A stretch of DNA of 64,000 bases, taken from positions 2,765,501 to 2,829,500 of the forward strand of contig NZ_CP079800.1 of assembly GCF_028869115.1 (NCBI RefSeq), written 5' to 3'. A program made the position numbers and the translations under genes. The notes beneath the pieces are model-generated. The model did no database searches, was not told where the DNA came from, and saw only the letters and a list, made by a program, of their open reading frames with translations. The stretch comes from Pseudemcibacter aquimaris (GTDB lineage Bacteria > Pseudomonadota > Alphaproteobacteria > Sphingomonadales > Emcibacteraceae). Shown in pieces: positions 40,350-51,286 of this stretch; within the stretch, counting starts at the first letter, position 1, and the number at the start of each line of letters is the position of its first letter.

Positions 40350-41266
40350 GATTTGCGCCCTACTCGTTTAATTTCCCACTGAAGCTCAACGCCGGATTTT
40401 TCCTTAACCCGCTTGCGGACTTCTTCACCAAGTTCTTCGATATCGCGTGCGGTTGCGCTACCTTCATTAATCAGGAAATTACAATGTTTCTCTGATACGC
40501 AGGCGCCACCAATTCTAAAACCACGACACCCTGCTTCATCAACCAGCTTCCATGCGGAATATCCATCTGGATTTTTAAAAGTACTGCCGCCCGTTCTTGT
40601 TCTTAATGGTTGACTTTCTTCGCGGGCATTACCGATTTCATTCATGCGCAATTGAATTTCTTCCGGGTCACCTTTTATGCCCTCGAAAACAGCGTTTAAG
40701 AAAATATGATCATTTGGCACAGATGTTTTTCTATATGAAAAGCCCATGTCATCGTACGTAAGTTCATGAATATCACCACTACGGTCCATGGTACGGGCGC
40801 TTTTGAATATATCTTTAATCTCTCGACCATATGCACCAGCATTCATTTTTAATGCCCCGCCAATGGTGCCCGGCACACCGCGTAAAAATTCAAAACCAGA
40901 AAGTGATGCATCCAATGCTTTACGGGCCACTGTGATGTCAGGCGTGCCAGCACCCGCCATAATTTCATTATCACTTACCGAACAGCTGGAAAATTTCTTA
41001 CCAAATCGAATAACTGCCCCTTCAACACCGCCATCACGGATTAACATGTTTGAACCGACACCAAGTGGCAACACAGGCATATCGTTGGGCAACGCTTTTA
41101 AGAACAATGCCAAATCGTCTTCGTCTTCAGGCGTAAATAAAATATCGGCATTACCACCTGTTCTGAACCATGTCAGACCAGCCAGTGGCGCGTCATATTC
41201 TATTTTCCCCTTAATCGCCGCAGGGAAATCAATAACACCATCAATGTTGCGCTTTTCAGGCATCAT
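40346..41266 (-). CDS. murB: UDP-N-acetylenolpyruvoylglucosamine reductase
   Basis: A 306-residue FAD enzyme that reduces UDP-GlcNAc-enolpyruvate to UDP-MurNAc with NADPH. FAD-binding PLGVGSNMLIRDGGVEGAVI, the loop GFEFLRGVPGTIGGALKMNA and the catalytic-serine region TRTGGSTFKNPDGYSAWKLV are intact. The length and lack of the extra E. coli domain fit type II MurB. It abuts the murC stop. Confidence 0.95.
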   Translation of the reverse strand: MMPEKRNIDGVIDFPAAIKGKIEYDAPLAGLTWFRTGGNADILFTPEDEDDLALFLKALPNDMPVLPLGVGSNMLIRDGGVEGAVIRFGKKFSSCSVSDNEIMAGAGTPDITVARKALDASLSGFEFLRGVPGTIGGALKMNAGAYGREIKDIFKSARTMDRSGDIHELTYDDMGFSYRKTSVPNDHIFLNAVFEGIKGDPEEIQLRMNEIGNAREESQPLRTRTGGSTFKNPDGYSAWKLVDEAGCRGFRIGGACVSEKHCNFLINEGSATARDIEELGEEVRKRVKEKSGVELQWEIKRVGRKS

Positions 41267-42697
41267 TCAGTTAATCCCTTTTAACCCTTCCGGCAGATCA
41301 TAGGCCCATTGCGTCACATTACCGGCACCAAGGAATATCACCAGATCACCCGGTTCTGCCGTTTCAGAAATCAGACCTGCGATATCATCCGGCCCATCAA
41401 TTTTTCTTACATCACGGTGACCAACACTTTGAAGACCGTTTATCAGTGCTTCCTGATCCGCGCCCTCAATTGGTTGCTCACCGGCTTCAAATACAGGGGA
41501 TACAATCACGGTATCCGCATCGTTGAAACAGGAACAAAATTCATCAAATAAACTTTCAAGACGCGTATAACGATGTGGCTGCATAATCGCGATAACCTTG
41601 CCGTTATAAGCTTCGCGTGCAGCACTTAACACGGATGCAATTTCAACCGGGTGATGGGCATAATCATCAACAATCGTGACCCCATCCACTTTATCCACAA
41701 GTGTAAAGCGACGCTTAACGCCGGAAAATTTGGAAAACGCAGTGCGGATCACGTCATCTGAAATCCCAAGTTCATGGGCCACGGCAATGGCAGCAAGCGC
41801 ATTCAATACATTGTGACGCCCCGGCATAGGCATGGTGATTTTTTCAAGTATCACAACATCATCATTATGACGGTTTGAAATTTCCACATCAAACCTCGCC
41901 GATCCTTCGCTGAATGAAACATTTGTGCCGCGTACTTTGGCTTGTGGGCTAAAACCATATGTGACAATGCGGCGATCGATGATTTTACCGATTAATGCCT
42001 GCACTTCCGGATGGTCAATACACATAGCCGCAAACCCATAAAAGGGTACATTTTCAATGAATGTATTAAATGCCGCCTTGGCATTTTCAAAATCACCGTA
42101 AAAATCAAGATGTTCCGGATCGATGTTGGTCACGACCGCCACGGTTGATGGAATTTTAATAAATGTGCCATCGCTTTCGTCGGCCTCAACCACCATCCAG
42201 TCACCATCACCAAGACGCGCATTGGTACCATATGCATTAATGATACCGCCGTTGATGACGGTCGGGTCATATTTTGCTTCATCAAGCACTGCCGACACCA
42301 TTGTTGTCGTGGTTGTTTTACCGTGGGTGCCAGCAACAGACACACACCATTTTAAACGCATTAATTCCGCAAGCATTTCTGATCTTCTGATCAGCGGCAT
42401 TTTTAAGGAACGGGCCGCGACCACCTCTGGATTATCAGGTTTAATGGCGGTTGAGACAACAATGCCCCATGCCCCTTCCAGGTTTTCCGCGCGCTGTCCG
42501 ACAAACACCTTAATGCCCAGTTTACGTAAACGCTTCACATTGGCATTTTCGGAAATATCACTGCCCTGAATTTTATAGCCGAAATTATGCATTACTTCGG
42601 CAATGCCGCTCATGCCGATGCCGCCAATACCGACAAAGTGCAATGTTCCGATATTGGTTGGATGTCCGATATTATTTGATCCAATTTGCGTGGTCAT
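41267..42697 (-). CDS. murC: UDP-N-acetylmuramate--L-alanine ligase
   Basis: A 476-residue Mur ligase adding L-alanine to UDP-MurNAc. The N-terminus [20 protein letters not shown] binds [23 protein letters not shown] is the ATP loop, and [14 protein letters not shown] and [15 protein letters not shown] are family signatures. It overlaps murG by four bases. Confidence 0.96.
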   Translation of the reverse strand: MTTQIGSNNIGHPTNIGTLHFVGIGGIGMSGIAEVMHNFGYKIQGSDISENANVKRLRKLGIKVFVGQRAENLEGAWGIVVSTAIKPDNPEVVAARSLKMPLIRRSEMLAELMRLKWCVSVAGTHGKTTTTTMVSAVLDEAKYDPTVINGGIINAYGTNARLGDGDWMVVEADESDGTFIKIPSTVAVVTNIDPEHLDFYGDFENAKAAFNTFIENVPFYGFAAMCIDHPEVQALIGKIIDRRIVTYGFSPQAKVRGTNVSFSEGSARFDVEISNRHNDDVVILEKITMPMPGRHNVLNALAAIAVAHELGISDDVIRTAFSKFSGVKRRFTLVDKVDGVTIVDDYAHHPVEIASVLSAAREAYNGKVIAIMQPHRYTRLESLFDEFCSCFNDADTVIVSPVFEAGEQPIEGADQEALINGLQSVGHRDVRKIDGPDDIAGLISETAEPGDLVIFLGAGNVTQWAYDLPEGLKGIN

Positions 42698-43887
42698 CTT
42701 TTCGCTACTAATCCTTTACTTTCTACGTCTTCGTTATTCTCATTTGAAATTTCGTTGACGGTAATAACGCTTTTATCGCCTTTTACAAGCGCTAATCTTT
42801 CAACAATATCCGCAAGATCTTTTGCAGCATATGGCTTGCCAATTTTTCTGGATTCTTCGGCCGCCTGCCACACCTCATTTGGATGACGCGCCATTCTTTG
42901 TAAAACCTTCGCCAACGTCTTTGCGTTAAATTCATTGTTTTGATAAAGCCACGCACCACCAACGGATAACAGCTCACGTGCATTGGCTGTTTGATGATTA
43001 TCTGTTGCATGCGGATATGGCACCAAAATAGCTGGCCTGCCAGCCGTTGTTAATTCTGCAATCGTCGATGCGCCAGCACGGCCAATCACCAAATGCGACC
43101 ACCTTAAACAATTGGGCAGGTCATCAATAAATGTGGTTAATTCAACGGCAATTTTCGTATCCGCGTAAATTGCACGTACGGATTCAATATCTTCTTCCCG
43201 ACACTGTTGCGTCACCTGAAGTCTGCGCTGTGATGCTCGCGGCAATGTGGATATGGCTTGCGGTACCACTTCACTGAAAATTTTAGCACCTTGGCTGCCG
43301 CCAATCACAAGAATTCTGAATATTTTATCATCGCCAAGGGTCGGGAAATACAAATCGCCGATCTCTTCAACTTCCTTACGAACTGGATTACCAGTAACCG
43401 CCACATAATTATAACTTTGCCAATCCGCTTTGTCCGTATTTTCAAACGATAATGCAACCGCATCAACGGATTTCGCCATCAATCTGTTAACCCGGCCAAG
43501 CACCGCATTTTGTTCATGCAAACAAGTGGGTATCCCAAGGGACGCTGCCGCACGAATTGTCGGGAATGACGGATAGCCGCCAAAGCCAATCACCGCACCG
43601 GCACCAACCATTTTAAGAAGTGATTTTGCGTCACGAATACTGGATAAAATTTTTGGAAGCGCCAGTATTTTGCCAATTATTCCTTTACCGGTAAATGTGG
43701 TGCTATCCACTTCAAGTATTTTGATGCCGTCAAAAAGTTTCCGGTATTTAAGACCACGTCTATCTGTGATTAATGTCACGCGATGACCACGCGACAATAA
43801 TTCCTGCCCTACAGCAAGGGCTGGGAACATATGACCACCCGTACCGCCAGCCGCAAGAACAATATGACTTGTGCGTCTACGGATCAT
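42694..43887 (-). CDS. murG: MurG lipid II synthase
   Basis: A 397-residue GT-B glycosyltransferase that adds GlcNAc to lipid I on the inner membrane. The ATG at 43887 forms an ATGA overlap with the ftsW stop and follows GGGGGTC; an upstream GTG is less likely. [20 protein letters not shown] and [20 protein letters not shown] are diagnostic, and [12 protein letters not shown] is the donor site. About 35 residues of charged tail extend past the usual end. Confidence 0.95.
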   Translation of the reverse strand: MIRRRTSHIVLAAGGTGGHMFPALAVGQELLSRGHRVTLITDRRGLKYRKLFDGIKILEVDSTTFTGKGIIGKILALPKILSSIRDAKSLLKMVGAGAVIGFGGYPSFPTIRAAASLGIPTCLHEQNAVLGRVNRLMAKSVDAVALSFENTDKADWQSYNYVAVTGNPVRKEVEEIGDLYFPTLGDDKIFRILVIGGSQGAKIFSEVVPQAISTLPRASQRRLQVTQQCREEDIESVRAIYADTKIAVELTTFIDDLPNCLRWSHLVIGRAGASTIAELTTAGRPAILVPYPHATDNHQTANARELLSVGGAWLYQNNEFNAKTLAKVLQRMARHPNEVWQAAEESRKIGKPYAAKDLADIVERLALVKGDKSVITVNEISNENNEDVESKGLVAKR

Positions 43888-45032
43888 TTTGACCCCCACG
43901 ACAAGTTGATTTGCCCCGGTTTATATTGGCTATAACGGCGCGTAAGCGATAAAATCATCCCCATCCCAATCGCAAGCGCGATCATCGATGAACCACCATA
44001 ACTGATAAATGGTAATGTCATACCCTTACTTGGGATGATCGATAAATTCACCGCCAGATTGATGAACGCCTGAATACCAAACTGCGTAAGCAGTCCTGCA
44101 ACGGCCAGCACCGTAAACATATCCTGTTCTTTTAAAAGGTTCACTAAGCCGCGGATAACAATCACCGCAAAAATACCAATGATCAGCAAACAAACAACAA
44201 CACCGAACTCTTCGCCGGCGACCGCAAAAATATAATCTGAATGAGCATCAGGTAAGCGCATTTTAACCGTACCTTCACCCGGCCCCGTTCCAAGCAGGCC
44301 ACCATTTTTAAATGAATTGATTGCTAGATCTACTTGATAGGTGTCTGCATTTTCCGGATGGAAAAAACGGTCAATACGGTCCGCCACATGAGAAAGTGTC
44401 AGGTAAGCAATCAACAATCCGCCAAGCGCTGTTACCACAAGCGCCCCAACCCAAAACCACGCAAGGCCCGCCATGAACAGCTGAACGCCCCAAACAAAAG
44501 ACACTAGCATTGTTTGTCCAAAATCCGGCTGTGCAATCAAAAGACCGACAACCAGCACCACAGACGCAAATGAAATTTTCCATCCCGGGAATCCCGGCAC
44601 GCGGCTGCTTTCAGAAAACATCCATGCCGTAAAAATGATAAAGGCCGGTTTTAAAAATTCCGATGCCTGCAATGAAAATGACCCTAGCGGTATCCAGCGA
44701 CGCGCGCCTTTTACCTCTGGCCCGACAATTAATGTCGCAACCAGTAACACGAGACAGGCCGCAAATAAAAGCACACCCGTTCGCCTGACCATTAACGGAT
44801 TCATTAAGGATACGGAAAACATCACACCAATTGACAGAACAAGAAACACCACCTGACGTTCAACGAAATGGAAACTGGATAATCCAATGCGTTCCGCCAC
44901 CGCCGGACTTGCGCCAAAAACAAGCACAATACCGATCGTGATCAACAGCGCAATAGACATCAGCAGCCAACGGTCAACCGTCCACCACCATGTACTTAAT
45001 ACGCTATCATCTGTTCTTGAAAATGTTGACAT
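43884..45032 (-). CDS. ftsW: Divisome glycosyltransferase FtsW
   Basis: A 382-residue SEDS protein with about ten membrane helices that polymerises lipid II for septal peptidoglycan together with FtsI. Signatures: ARRWIPLGSFSLQASEFLKP and FAVAGEEFGVVVCLL, then LPFISYGGSSMIALAIGMG near the end. It follows mraY by seven bases; murD, which normally lies between, is absent. Confidence 0.95.
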   Translation of the reverse strand: MSTFSRTDDSVLSTWWWTVDRWLLMSIALLITIGIVLVFGASPAVAERIGLSSFHFVERQVVFLVLSIGVMFSVSLMNPLMVRRTGVLLFAACLVLLVATLIVGPEVKGARRWIPLGSFSLQASEFLKPAFIIFTAWMFSESSRVPGFPGWKISFASVVLVVGLLIAQPDFGQTMLVSFVWGVQLFMAGLAWFWVGALVVTALGGLLIAYLTLSHVADRIDRFFHPENADTYQVDLAINSFKNGGLLGTGPGEGTVKMRLPDAHSDYIFAVAGEEFGVVVCLLIIGIFAVIVIRGLVNLLKEQDMFTVLAVAGLLTQFGIQAFINLAVNLSIIPSKGMTLPFISYGGSSMIALAIGMGMILSLTRRYSQYKPGQINLSWGSK

Positions 45033-45039
45033 ATTCCCC

Positions 45040-46128
45040 TTACCTCAACTTAAGTGTCGCTAAACCAATCAATGCCAGTAGCACCGCAATAATCCAGAAG
45101 CGGATAACGATGGTTGGTTCGGCCCAGCCTTTTTTCTCATAGTGATGATGAATTGGTGCCATTCGAAATACACGTTTTCCCGTAAGGCGGAATGATGCCA
45201 CCTGAACGATCACAGAAACCGTTTCCAAAACAAACAAACCACCCACAATCGCAAGTACGATTTCATGTTTTGTAATGACACTAACGGCACCAAGTGCACC
45301 ACCAAGGGCCAAGCTGCCTGTATCCCCCATAAATACCATGGCGGGCGGCGCATTATACCAAAGGAAACCAAGTCCCGCGCCGATGATCGCAGCAAGGAAA
45401 ACGGCAAGCTCACCTGTGCCCTCAATATACGTCAGATTTAAATAATCAGTATAAACCACATTACCAACCACATAAGCGATAATCGCGAATGTTCCCGATG
45501 CAATAATCACCGGCACAATCGCAAGCCCGTCAAGTCCATCCGTGAGGTTTACACTATTGGACGCCCCCACCATCACAAAAACTGCAAACGGCATCATAAA
45601 CCAACCCAGATCAACCATCACATCTTTTAAAAACGGTAAGGCAAGTTTGCTACCATAATCCGGCCCGGCCGCATCCATAATAATCAGAACGGCACCAAGA
45701 GAAATGGCAATTTCCATTAATAATTTCACTTTTCCGGAAACACCCGCAGAACTGGATTTGGTAATTTTTTTATAATCATCAAGAAAACCAATAAACCCAA
45801 AACCAGTGGTCACAAGCAATACGGCCCAAACATACGGGTTAGTCAGATCAGACCATAATAGGGTCCCTGCGCTCATACCTAGTAAAATCAGGAAACCGCC
45901 CATGGTTGGCGTACCTTGTTTGGTCAGAATATGACTTTCCGGGCCATCATCACGGATCGGTTGACCTTTTTTCTGCTTGGCTTTCAACATGTAAATTACG
46001 CGCGGGCCAAGCAGGAAACTGATCAAAAATGCTGTAAACAATGATATGCCGGTTCTAAAGGTCAAATAATTGAACACATTGAGAACGCTATATTGATCAC
46101 TCATTGATGTTAAAAAATGATAAAGCAT
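45040..46128 (-). CDS. mraY: Phospho-MurNAc-pentapeptide transferase MraY
   Basis: A 362-residue integral membrane enzyme with ten helices that makes lipid I from UDP-MurNAc-pentapeptide and undecaprenyl phosphate. Motifs [65 protein letters not shown] and the histidine loop [12 protein letters not shown] are all present. It is followed by ftsW rather than murD. Confidence 0.96.
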   Translation of the reverse strand: MLYHFLTSMSDQYSVLNVFNYLTFRTGISLFTAFLISFLLGPRVIYMLKAKQKKGQPIRDDGPESHILTKQGTPTMGGFLILLGMSAGTLLWSDLTNPYVWAVLLVTTGFGFIGFLDDYKKITKSSSAGVSGKVKLLMEIAISLGAVLIIMDAAGPDYGSKLALPFLKDVMVDLGWFMMPFAVFVMVGASNSVNLTDGLDGLAIVPVIIASGTFAIIAYVVGNVVYTDYLNLTYIEGTGELAVFLAAIIGAGLGFLWYNAPPAMVFMGDTGSLALGGALGAVSVITKHEIVLAIVGGLFVLETVSVIVQVASFRLTGKRVFRMAPIHHHYEKKGWAEPTIVIRFWIIAVLLALIGLATLKLR

Positions 46129-46141
46129 TTATTTCCTTTAC

Positions 46142-47584
46142 TTACCCGTTTGCCACTTGTCTATTTTCATTTAAATCAAGTGTTTTTAATTTTTTTACTA
46201 CTGCCGACATACCACTGGAATTTGATCCTTTGATCATGATGATGTCACCATCTTTTAAATCAGAGAGAAGCGCGCGTTCTATGGCATTTTTGTCATTAAA
46301 ATAACTTGCTTGAATTGCCGGATATTGATTTTGAAGATGCTCGGCTAAATGCTTCATATGCTCGCCGACCACAAATACACGTTCAATTTCTGCTTCACCT
46401 AGTGCCGGCGCCAGACTTACATGCAATTCATCTGCCTGTTCACCCAGTTCCGCCATATCACCAAGTACGGCAATCTTTCTGCCACCATCCGAATTTTCAC
46501 ATTTTCCAAGCGTCTTAATCGCCGCTCGCATACTGGCCGGATTGGCATTATAACTTTCATCAATAAGCAAGAATGATGCATCAGAGCCAATATCGAAATA
46601 AATCCGGTCACGACGCCCACGACCAACAAGCGGCATCAGTTCCGCAAGCCCCAGGCCACTTAATCCCAGGTCAGCACCCACTGCATCAACCGCTGCCAAA
46701 ACCGACAATGAATTCATTACCCAATGATCCCCGAGCATCCCGACTTTATAGGTCATAACCTTGTCCATCACATCAGCAATGATGCAGGTGCAGGTATCAT
46801 GGAAATAATGTCTTAACGATCTAACGTCTGCGTCATCAGACATACCAAAAGTAATGATATTTTCGACGCCCGCTTTATGAGCGCGTTTTTTTAATCTTTC
46901 GAAATGGGGATTATCACGGTTAATGATCGCCGTTCCACCATTATTCATACAGGTGAAAATTTCCGCTTTTGCGTCTGCGATTTCTTCTACATTTTCGAAA
47001 AACTCACTATGGGCTAGCTCAACTGTCGTGATTATCGCCACATCAGGACGCACCAGTTTCACCAGCTCTTCCAGCTCACCCGCATGGTTCATTCCCATTT
47101 CAAAAATGCCATATTCAACATCGTACGGCATTCTGGCGAGTGAAAGCGGCACACCAACATCATTATTATAACTAAGCACACTTGCGTGTGTTTTCTTATA
47201 TCTGGAAAGGGCCGCTTTTAGCGCTTCTTTAGTGCCTGTTTTACCAACGCTGCCTGTTACAGCAATAATCGGTACATTAACACGGTTACGTCCCGCAATA
47301 CCAAGCTTAACGAGCGCATCCATAACATCATCAACAAGCACCTGTTTTGATTGATCAACCCCATCAACAACTTTACTGACAACAGCACCACTGGCGCCCG
47401 CATCAATTGCCGATTTCACATACGCATGACCATCAAAATTTGGACCAGATAATGCAAAAAACAGGTCACCGTCTTCAATGGTGCGGCTATCAATGGACAC
47501 GCCATAGGAATTCCAACGACCCGATATCTTTGTATCAAAGACCGTCTCTAATTCCTGCGATGTCCAAAGCGGCAATACTGCCAT
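46142..47584 (-). CDS. murF: UDP-MurNAc-tripeptide--D-Ala-D-Ala ligase
   Basis: A 480-residue Mur ligase that adds D-Ala-D-Ala, using the Ddl product. SIDSRTIEDGDLFFALSG is the UDP domain, VTGSVGKTGTKEALKAAL the ATP loop, EMGMNHAGELEELVKLVRPD and DESYNANPASMRAAI family signatures. Thirteen bases separate it from both murE upstream and mraY downstream. Confidence 0.95.
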   Translation of the reverse strand: MAVLPLWTSQELETVFDTKISGRWNSYGVSIDSRTIEDGDLFFALSGPNFDGHAYVKSAIDAGASGAVVSKVVDGVDQSKQVLVDDVMDALVKLGIAGRNRVNVPIIAVTGSVGKTGTKEALKAALSRYKKTHASVLSYNNDVGVPLSLARMPYDVEYGIFEMGMNHAGELEELVKLVRPDVAIITTVELAHSEFFENVEEIADAKAEIFTCMNNGGTAIINRDNPHFERLKKRAHKAGVENIITFGMSDDADVRSLRHYFHDTCTCIIADVMDKVMTYKVGMLGDHWVMNSLSVLAAVDAVGADLGLSGLGLAELMPLVGRGRRDRIYFDIGSDASFLLIDESYNANPASMRAAIKTLGKCENSDGGRKIAVLGDMAELGEQADELHVSLAPALGEAEIERVFVVGEHMKHLAEHLQNQYPAIQASYFNDKNAIERALLSDLKDGDIIMIKGSNSSGMSAVVKKLKTLDLNENRQVANG

Positions 47585-47596
47585 GATTATGCCTTT

Positions 47597-49066
47597 CTAA
47601 TTTGCATGTTTCTGTTTGATTACGGATTGTTCAATAGCAACGATGGCCGATCTGACAACGGACACGTCATCAAAATCATAAACTTTGTCACCAATGGTTT
47701 GGCCTTGCTCATGCCCTTTACCGGCAACAAGCAGAATATCACCCGCTTCCATATCAGCGACAGCTTGACGAATAGCACCGCCACGTTCCCCGGCATCAAT
47801 ACCGTTTGGGCAGCCTTGCATAATTTCGCGTCTGATTTCGATCGGATATTCTGATCTTGGGTTATCATCGGTGACATAAACACGGTCAGCCAGTTTTTCT
47901 GCGATTTCACCCATCACTTTGCGTTTCGCGCGATCACGGTCACCGCCGCAGCCAAATACAACGGCCAATTTATTTTTCACATGTGGTTTCATCGCCGTAA
48001 GCACGGTTTCCAGCGCATCTGGCGTGTGGGCATAATCAACATAAATGCGACCACCATCAGGATGCCTTCCGGCTTGCTCCATGCGTCCACGTACCGGGCG
48101 CAGGTAAGATAGCGCATTAAATGTTTTTTCTGCGTCCGCACCACAACCAATGACAAGCCCCGCTGCCATCAATGCATTACTTGCTTGAAATTTTCCAACA
48201 AGCGGCAGCGAAATGTCATAAAGCTTCGAATTATAACTTACGGTAATATCCTGACCGGACGATGAAGTTCGCTGATCAAGCAACCTGATATCACCCTGAT
48301 CGCGTCCTACTGTAATAACCTCATGCCCTTTATCTTCGCATAAGGATTTCATTTCCCTTACGTGATCGCTATCGATATTCAAAACGGCTGCTTTTTTAGG
48401 TGGAAGTAATTCCGTGAACAGACGCTTTTTCGCATTAAAATAATCGGCTTCTGTTTCGTGGTAATCAAGATGGTCATGGGTCAAGTTCGTAAATGCCGCC
48501 GCCGAAATATCAACACCATCAAGCCTATATTGATCAAGTCCGTGGCTTGATGCTTCAAAAACAACATGATCCACACCCAAATCGGTTAGTTCCGATAGTG
48601 CCTTATGAATAACAACCGGATCCGGTGTCGTTAAGCCGGTATCCACATGATAATCATCCGCGTTGATACCAAGCGTCCCAACTGACGCCGATTTTAGCCC
48701 CAATTGTTTCCAGATTTGTTGAGTAAAGAAAGCAACTGATGTCTTACCATTGGTACCCGTAACTGCCGCTACATGATTTGGTTGCTTTTCAAAAAAACGT
48801 GATACAAAATGCGGAAAAATTCGCGCGGGTTGATCATCCGTGATCCAAACCACATTATCATTTTCTGTTTTTGCATCCGGCACACAAAGAATGGCTGCAG
48901 CGCCTGCCTCAATGGCATCATCAATGAAATCAGCGCCATTAAATTTCAACCCGGGAAGAGCAACAAAAAGGAAACCTGGCCCCACTTTACGGCTATCCGC
49001 CGTGATGCCGGTAATGTCCACATCATATTTATTATCTGTGTCGTTAATAATGTCGCTTAATTTCAT
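47597..49066 (-). CDS. murE: UDP-MurNAc-dipeptide--meso-DAP ligase
   Basis: A 489-residue Mur ligase adding the third residue of the stem peptide. ITADSRKVGPGFLFVALPG, the ATP loop VTGTNGKTSVAFFTQQIWK and FTNLTHDHLDYHETEADYF are typical. The specificity motif DNPR in YVTDDNPRSEYPIEI selects meso-diaminopimelate rather than lysine, as expected for a Gram-negative. Four-base overlap with ftsI. Confidence 0.96.
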   Translation of the reverse strand: MKLSDIINDTDNKYDVDITGITADSRKVGPGFLFVALPGLKFNGADFIDDAIEAGAAAILCVPDAKTENDNVVWITDDQPARIFPHFVSRFFEKQPNHVAAVTGTNGKTSVAFFTQQIWKQLGLKSASVGTLGINADDYHVDTGLTTPDPVVIHKALSELTDLGVDHVVFEASSHGLDQYRLDGVDISAAAFTNLTHDHLDYHETEADYFNAKKRLFTELLPPKKAAVLNIDSDHVREMKSLCEDKGHEVITVGRDQGDIRLLDQRTSSSGQDITVSYNSKLYDISLPLVGKFQASNALMAAGLVIGCGADAEKTFNALSYLRPVRGRMEQAGRHPDGGRIYVDYAHTPDALETVLTAMKPHVKNKLAVVFGCGGDRDRAKRKVMGEIAEKLADRVYVTDDNPRSEYPIEIRREIMQGCPNGIDAGERGGAIRQAVADMEAGDILLVAGKGHEQGQTIGDKVYDFDDVSVVRSAIVAIEQSVIKQKHAN

Positions 49067-50769
49067 TCTTCCGTTCCGGATACAAGCATTAATTCTTCAA
49101 ATTCAATTATGTTTTTCTCTGCGGGTTCAACACCCATCAGCGGACCAACACGACTGATGATATTTCCAACAAGCGGGGCCGCCGTCCATCCACCAGATGC
49201 CATATTGAATGTTTCTTTGATCCCGTGCGGCTCATCAAGCATGGCAAAAATCACATAACGCGGGTTATCAATCGGAAAGGCTGAAACAAAAGACGAAATG
49301 ATCTCTTTTTTATAACCGCGGAAGCCGTCACCTTTTTCCGCAGGCTTGTTTGCCGTTCCTGTTTTTCCGCCAATCAGATAGCCATCAACTTTTGCGCTTT
49401 TGCCGGTGCCATATTCAACAACCAAATGCATTAAATTACGCATAATCTCACTTGTTTCGGGTGAAAGAACCTGCTCGCTCTCTATATAGGAAACATCCTG
49501 TGCATAGGTATTATTTTTCTTGATTAAGGTGGCAGCATTAAGGCGTCCGCCATTAATCATCGCAGAAACACCAGTAGCAAGGTGCAAGGGGGTTACAGCG
49601 ATGCCATGACCGTAAGATGTCGTCACAAGCTCGGTCGGTCCCCACTGATATGGCAAGATTGGGGCACCTTTTTCATGAATTTCAATGTCCGTTTTTCTAA
49701 AAAGTCCAAGCTTATCAAAAAATGCTTTTTGATTTTCAACACCGTTTTCCTGCGCCATTTTTAAAGTGCCGATATTCGATGAATATACATAAATTTCAGG
49801 AACACTTAACCAACGGTTTTTTGCATGGTCATCATGAATGGTAAAACCGGATACACGCACTGGTTTCGACGCATCATAACCACCCGAAAGATCCGTTATG
49901 CCATTTTCAAGGGCAGATGCGATAGTAAAGGTTTTAAAGCCGGAACCCAGTTCATAAGCCCCTTGTAAAATCTGGTTAAAGCGTCTTGAATCTGTTGGCT
50001 TCACATATTCATTCGGATCAAAATCCGGAAGCGAAACAAGCGCCACGACCTCACCCGTATTCACATCCATGATTACGCCGGCACCACCCTTGGCCGAAAA
50101 CTTCTCCATCGAATTGCTGATTTCCTGATGAAGGATATATTGAAGACGCACATCAATTGAAAGTTCAAGCGGTTGTTCTGTCTTAAGCGGATCAGACAAT
50201 CTATCATCAAAAAATAATTCTACGCCCGCGGATGGCTGATTATCCACACCGACTGATCCAAGAACATGTGACACCAAACTACCATGCGGATAAATTCTTT
50301 TTTCCGCATCGGAAAATACAAGCCCCGGTTCACCGAGCTTGTTAATTTCAAACATTTGCTTTGGTGTCAGTTTACGTTTAATCCAGACATGGCGCCTTTC
50401 GGACGTCAAATTCGCCAAAATATCTTCACGTTTAAGGCTCGGTAAAATTTCCGCAATTTTATAGGATAGAAGTTCCGCATTTTCGATTTTATGCGGATTA
50501 ACACCAAGTGATGGTGTTTTTAAATTTGTTGCAAGAACAATACCATTACGGTCAACAATATCCGCACGCGCCGCAAGCATGGCCGTATTGGCGCTGGCGA
50601 CCTGTCGATAATCCCCCTTGTTGGCTTGAAAAACCCCAACAGAGACAAGTTTAACGGTTAAAGTCAGAAATCCCAGAGCAAACAATGCCATCACGAAAAT
50701 CATACGATTTCGGGCAACCTCGATGGCTCCTTGGCGCGCTCCCTCAACTTGCAAGTCAATCGGCTTCAC
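49063..50769 (-). CDS. ftsI: Septal transpeptidase FtsI (PBP3)
   Basis: A 568-residue class B penicillin-binding protein: membrane helix near 23-42, pedestal domain, then a transpeptidase domain with Ser276 in SGFK (SxxK), YSSN (SxN, 330-332) and GGKTGTANKP (KTG, 469-471). It cross-links septal peptidoglycan with FtsW. The active-site context YELGSGFKTF replaces the commoner EPGSTFKPF but keeps the catalytic residues. The murE ATG overlaps its stop. Confidence 0.95.
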   Translation of the reverse strand: MKPIDLQVEGARQGAIEVARNRMIFVMALFALGFLTLTVKLVSVGVFQANKGDYRQVASANTAMLAARADIVDRNGIVLATNLKTPSLGVNPHKIENAELLSYKIAEILPSLKREDILANLTSERRHVWIKRKLTPKQMFEINKLGEPGLVFSDAEKRIYPHGSLVSHVLGSVGVDNQPSAGVELFFDDRLSDPLKTEQPLELSIDVRLQYILHQEISNSMEKFSAKGGAGVIMDVNTGEVVALVSLPDFDPNEYVKPTDSRRFNQILQGAYELGSGFKTFTIASALENGITDLSGGYDASKPVRVSGFTIHDDHAKNRWLSVPEIYVYSSNIGTLKMAQENGVENQKAFFDKLGLFRKTDIEIHEKGAPILPYQWGPTELVTTSYGHGIAVTPLHLATGVSAMINGGRLNAATLIKKNNTYAQDVSYIESEQVLSPETSEIMRNLMHLVVEYGTGKSAKVDGYLIGGKTGTANKPAEKGDGFRGYKKEIISSFVSAFPIDNPRYVIFAMLDEPHGIKETFNMASGGWTAAPLVGNIISRVGPLMGVEPAEKNIIEFEELMLVSGTEE

Positions 50770-50782
50770 TATTTGTTCCCTG

Positions 50783-51286
50783 TTAATTGCCTATCTTTGC
50801 CAATATTCTCTCATAAAGACTCTTCGTCTCGTTCTTCTCTTCCTGCTTTAATTCTTGTTGTTGTTGTTTTTGTGAATAATCAATCGCCACAACCCGTTCC
50901 GTATTGGACGGCGCAGGTCTATATGACGATTTAGCATTTGGATTAGGTTTTTGTCTTGGTAACAGCAATTGAAAATTATCAACTGGTAAACTAACGACTT
51001 GTACATTCTCACGTTTCGTAAGCGTTGTCACAGTCGCAACCATTTGATCATTACTTGCTGTTTCAAGTGCAAGATGTCTACGCGATAATCTCTCAATTCT
51101 TTCTGGTCTTGAAAGATACGCCATCTCGGCTTTTAATACTTTTATGGCCTCACGATCTTTTAAAATCTGGGCACTGATGTTTCTTTTTTCTTCTTCAAGG
51201 TCATATGTACCTTGCTTAAGGTTATAAACCGCCGCCGTTGAAATCATGACGGTTAAAATGGTGAAAGTCACAAAAATCTTAATCAT
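50783..51286 (-). CDS. ftsL: Cell division protein FtsL
   Basis: A 167-residue bitopic protein: a very short cytoplasmic end, a membrane helix (about 3-21), a leucine-zipper-like coiled coil (YDLEEEKRNISAQILKDREA), then a longer periplasmic tail with a Lys/Gln/Glu-rich C-terminus. FtsL is poorly conserved in sequence; the call rests on topology and its place between rsmH and ftsI. Its ATG overlaps the rsmH stop. Confidence 0.88.
   Translation of the reverse strand: MIKIFVTFTILTVMISTAAVYNLKQGTYDLEEEKRNISAQILKDREAIKVLKAEMAYLSRPERIERLSRRHLALETASNDQMVATVTTLTKRENVQVVSLPVDNFQLLLPRQKPNPNAKSSYRPAPSNTERVVAIDYSQKQQQQELKQEEKNETKSLYERILAKIGN

Noticed and set aside
43884..46128. murD possibly fused or hidden near ftsW/mraY
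   Set aside because: Both flanking genes have normal lengths, only seven bases separate them, and no Mur ligase ATP loop occurs there.
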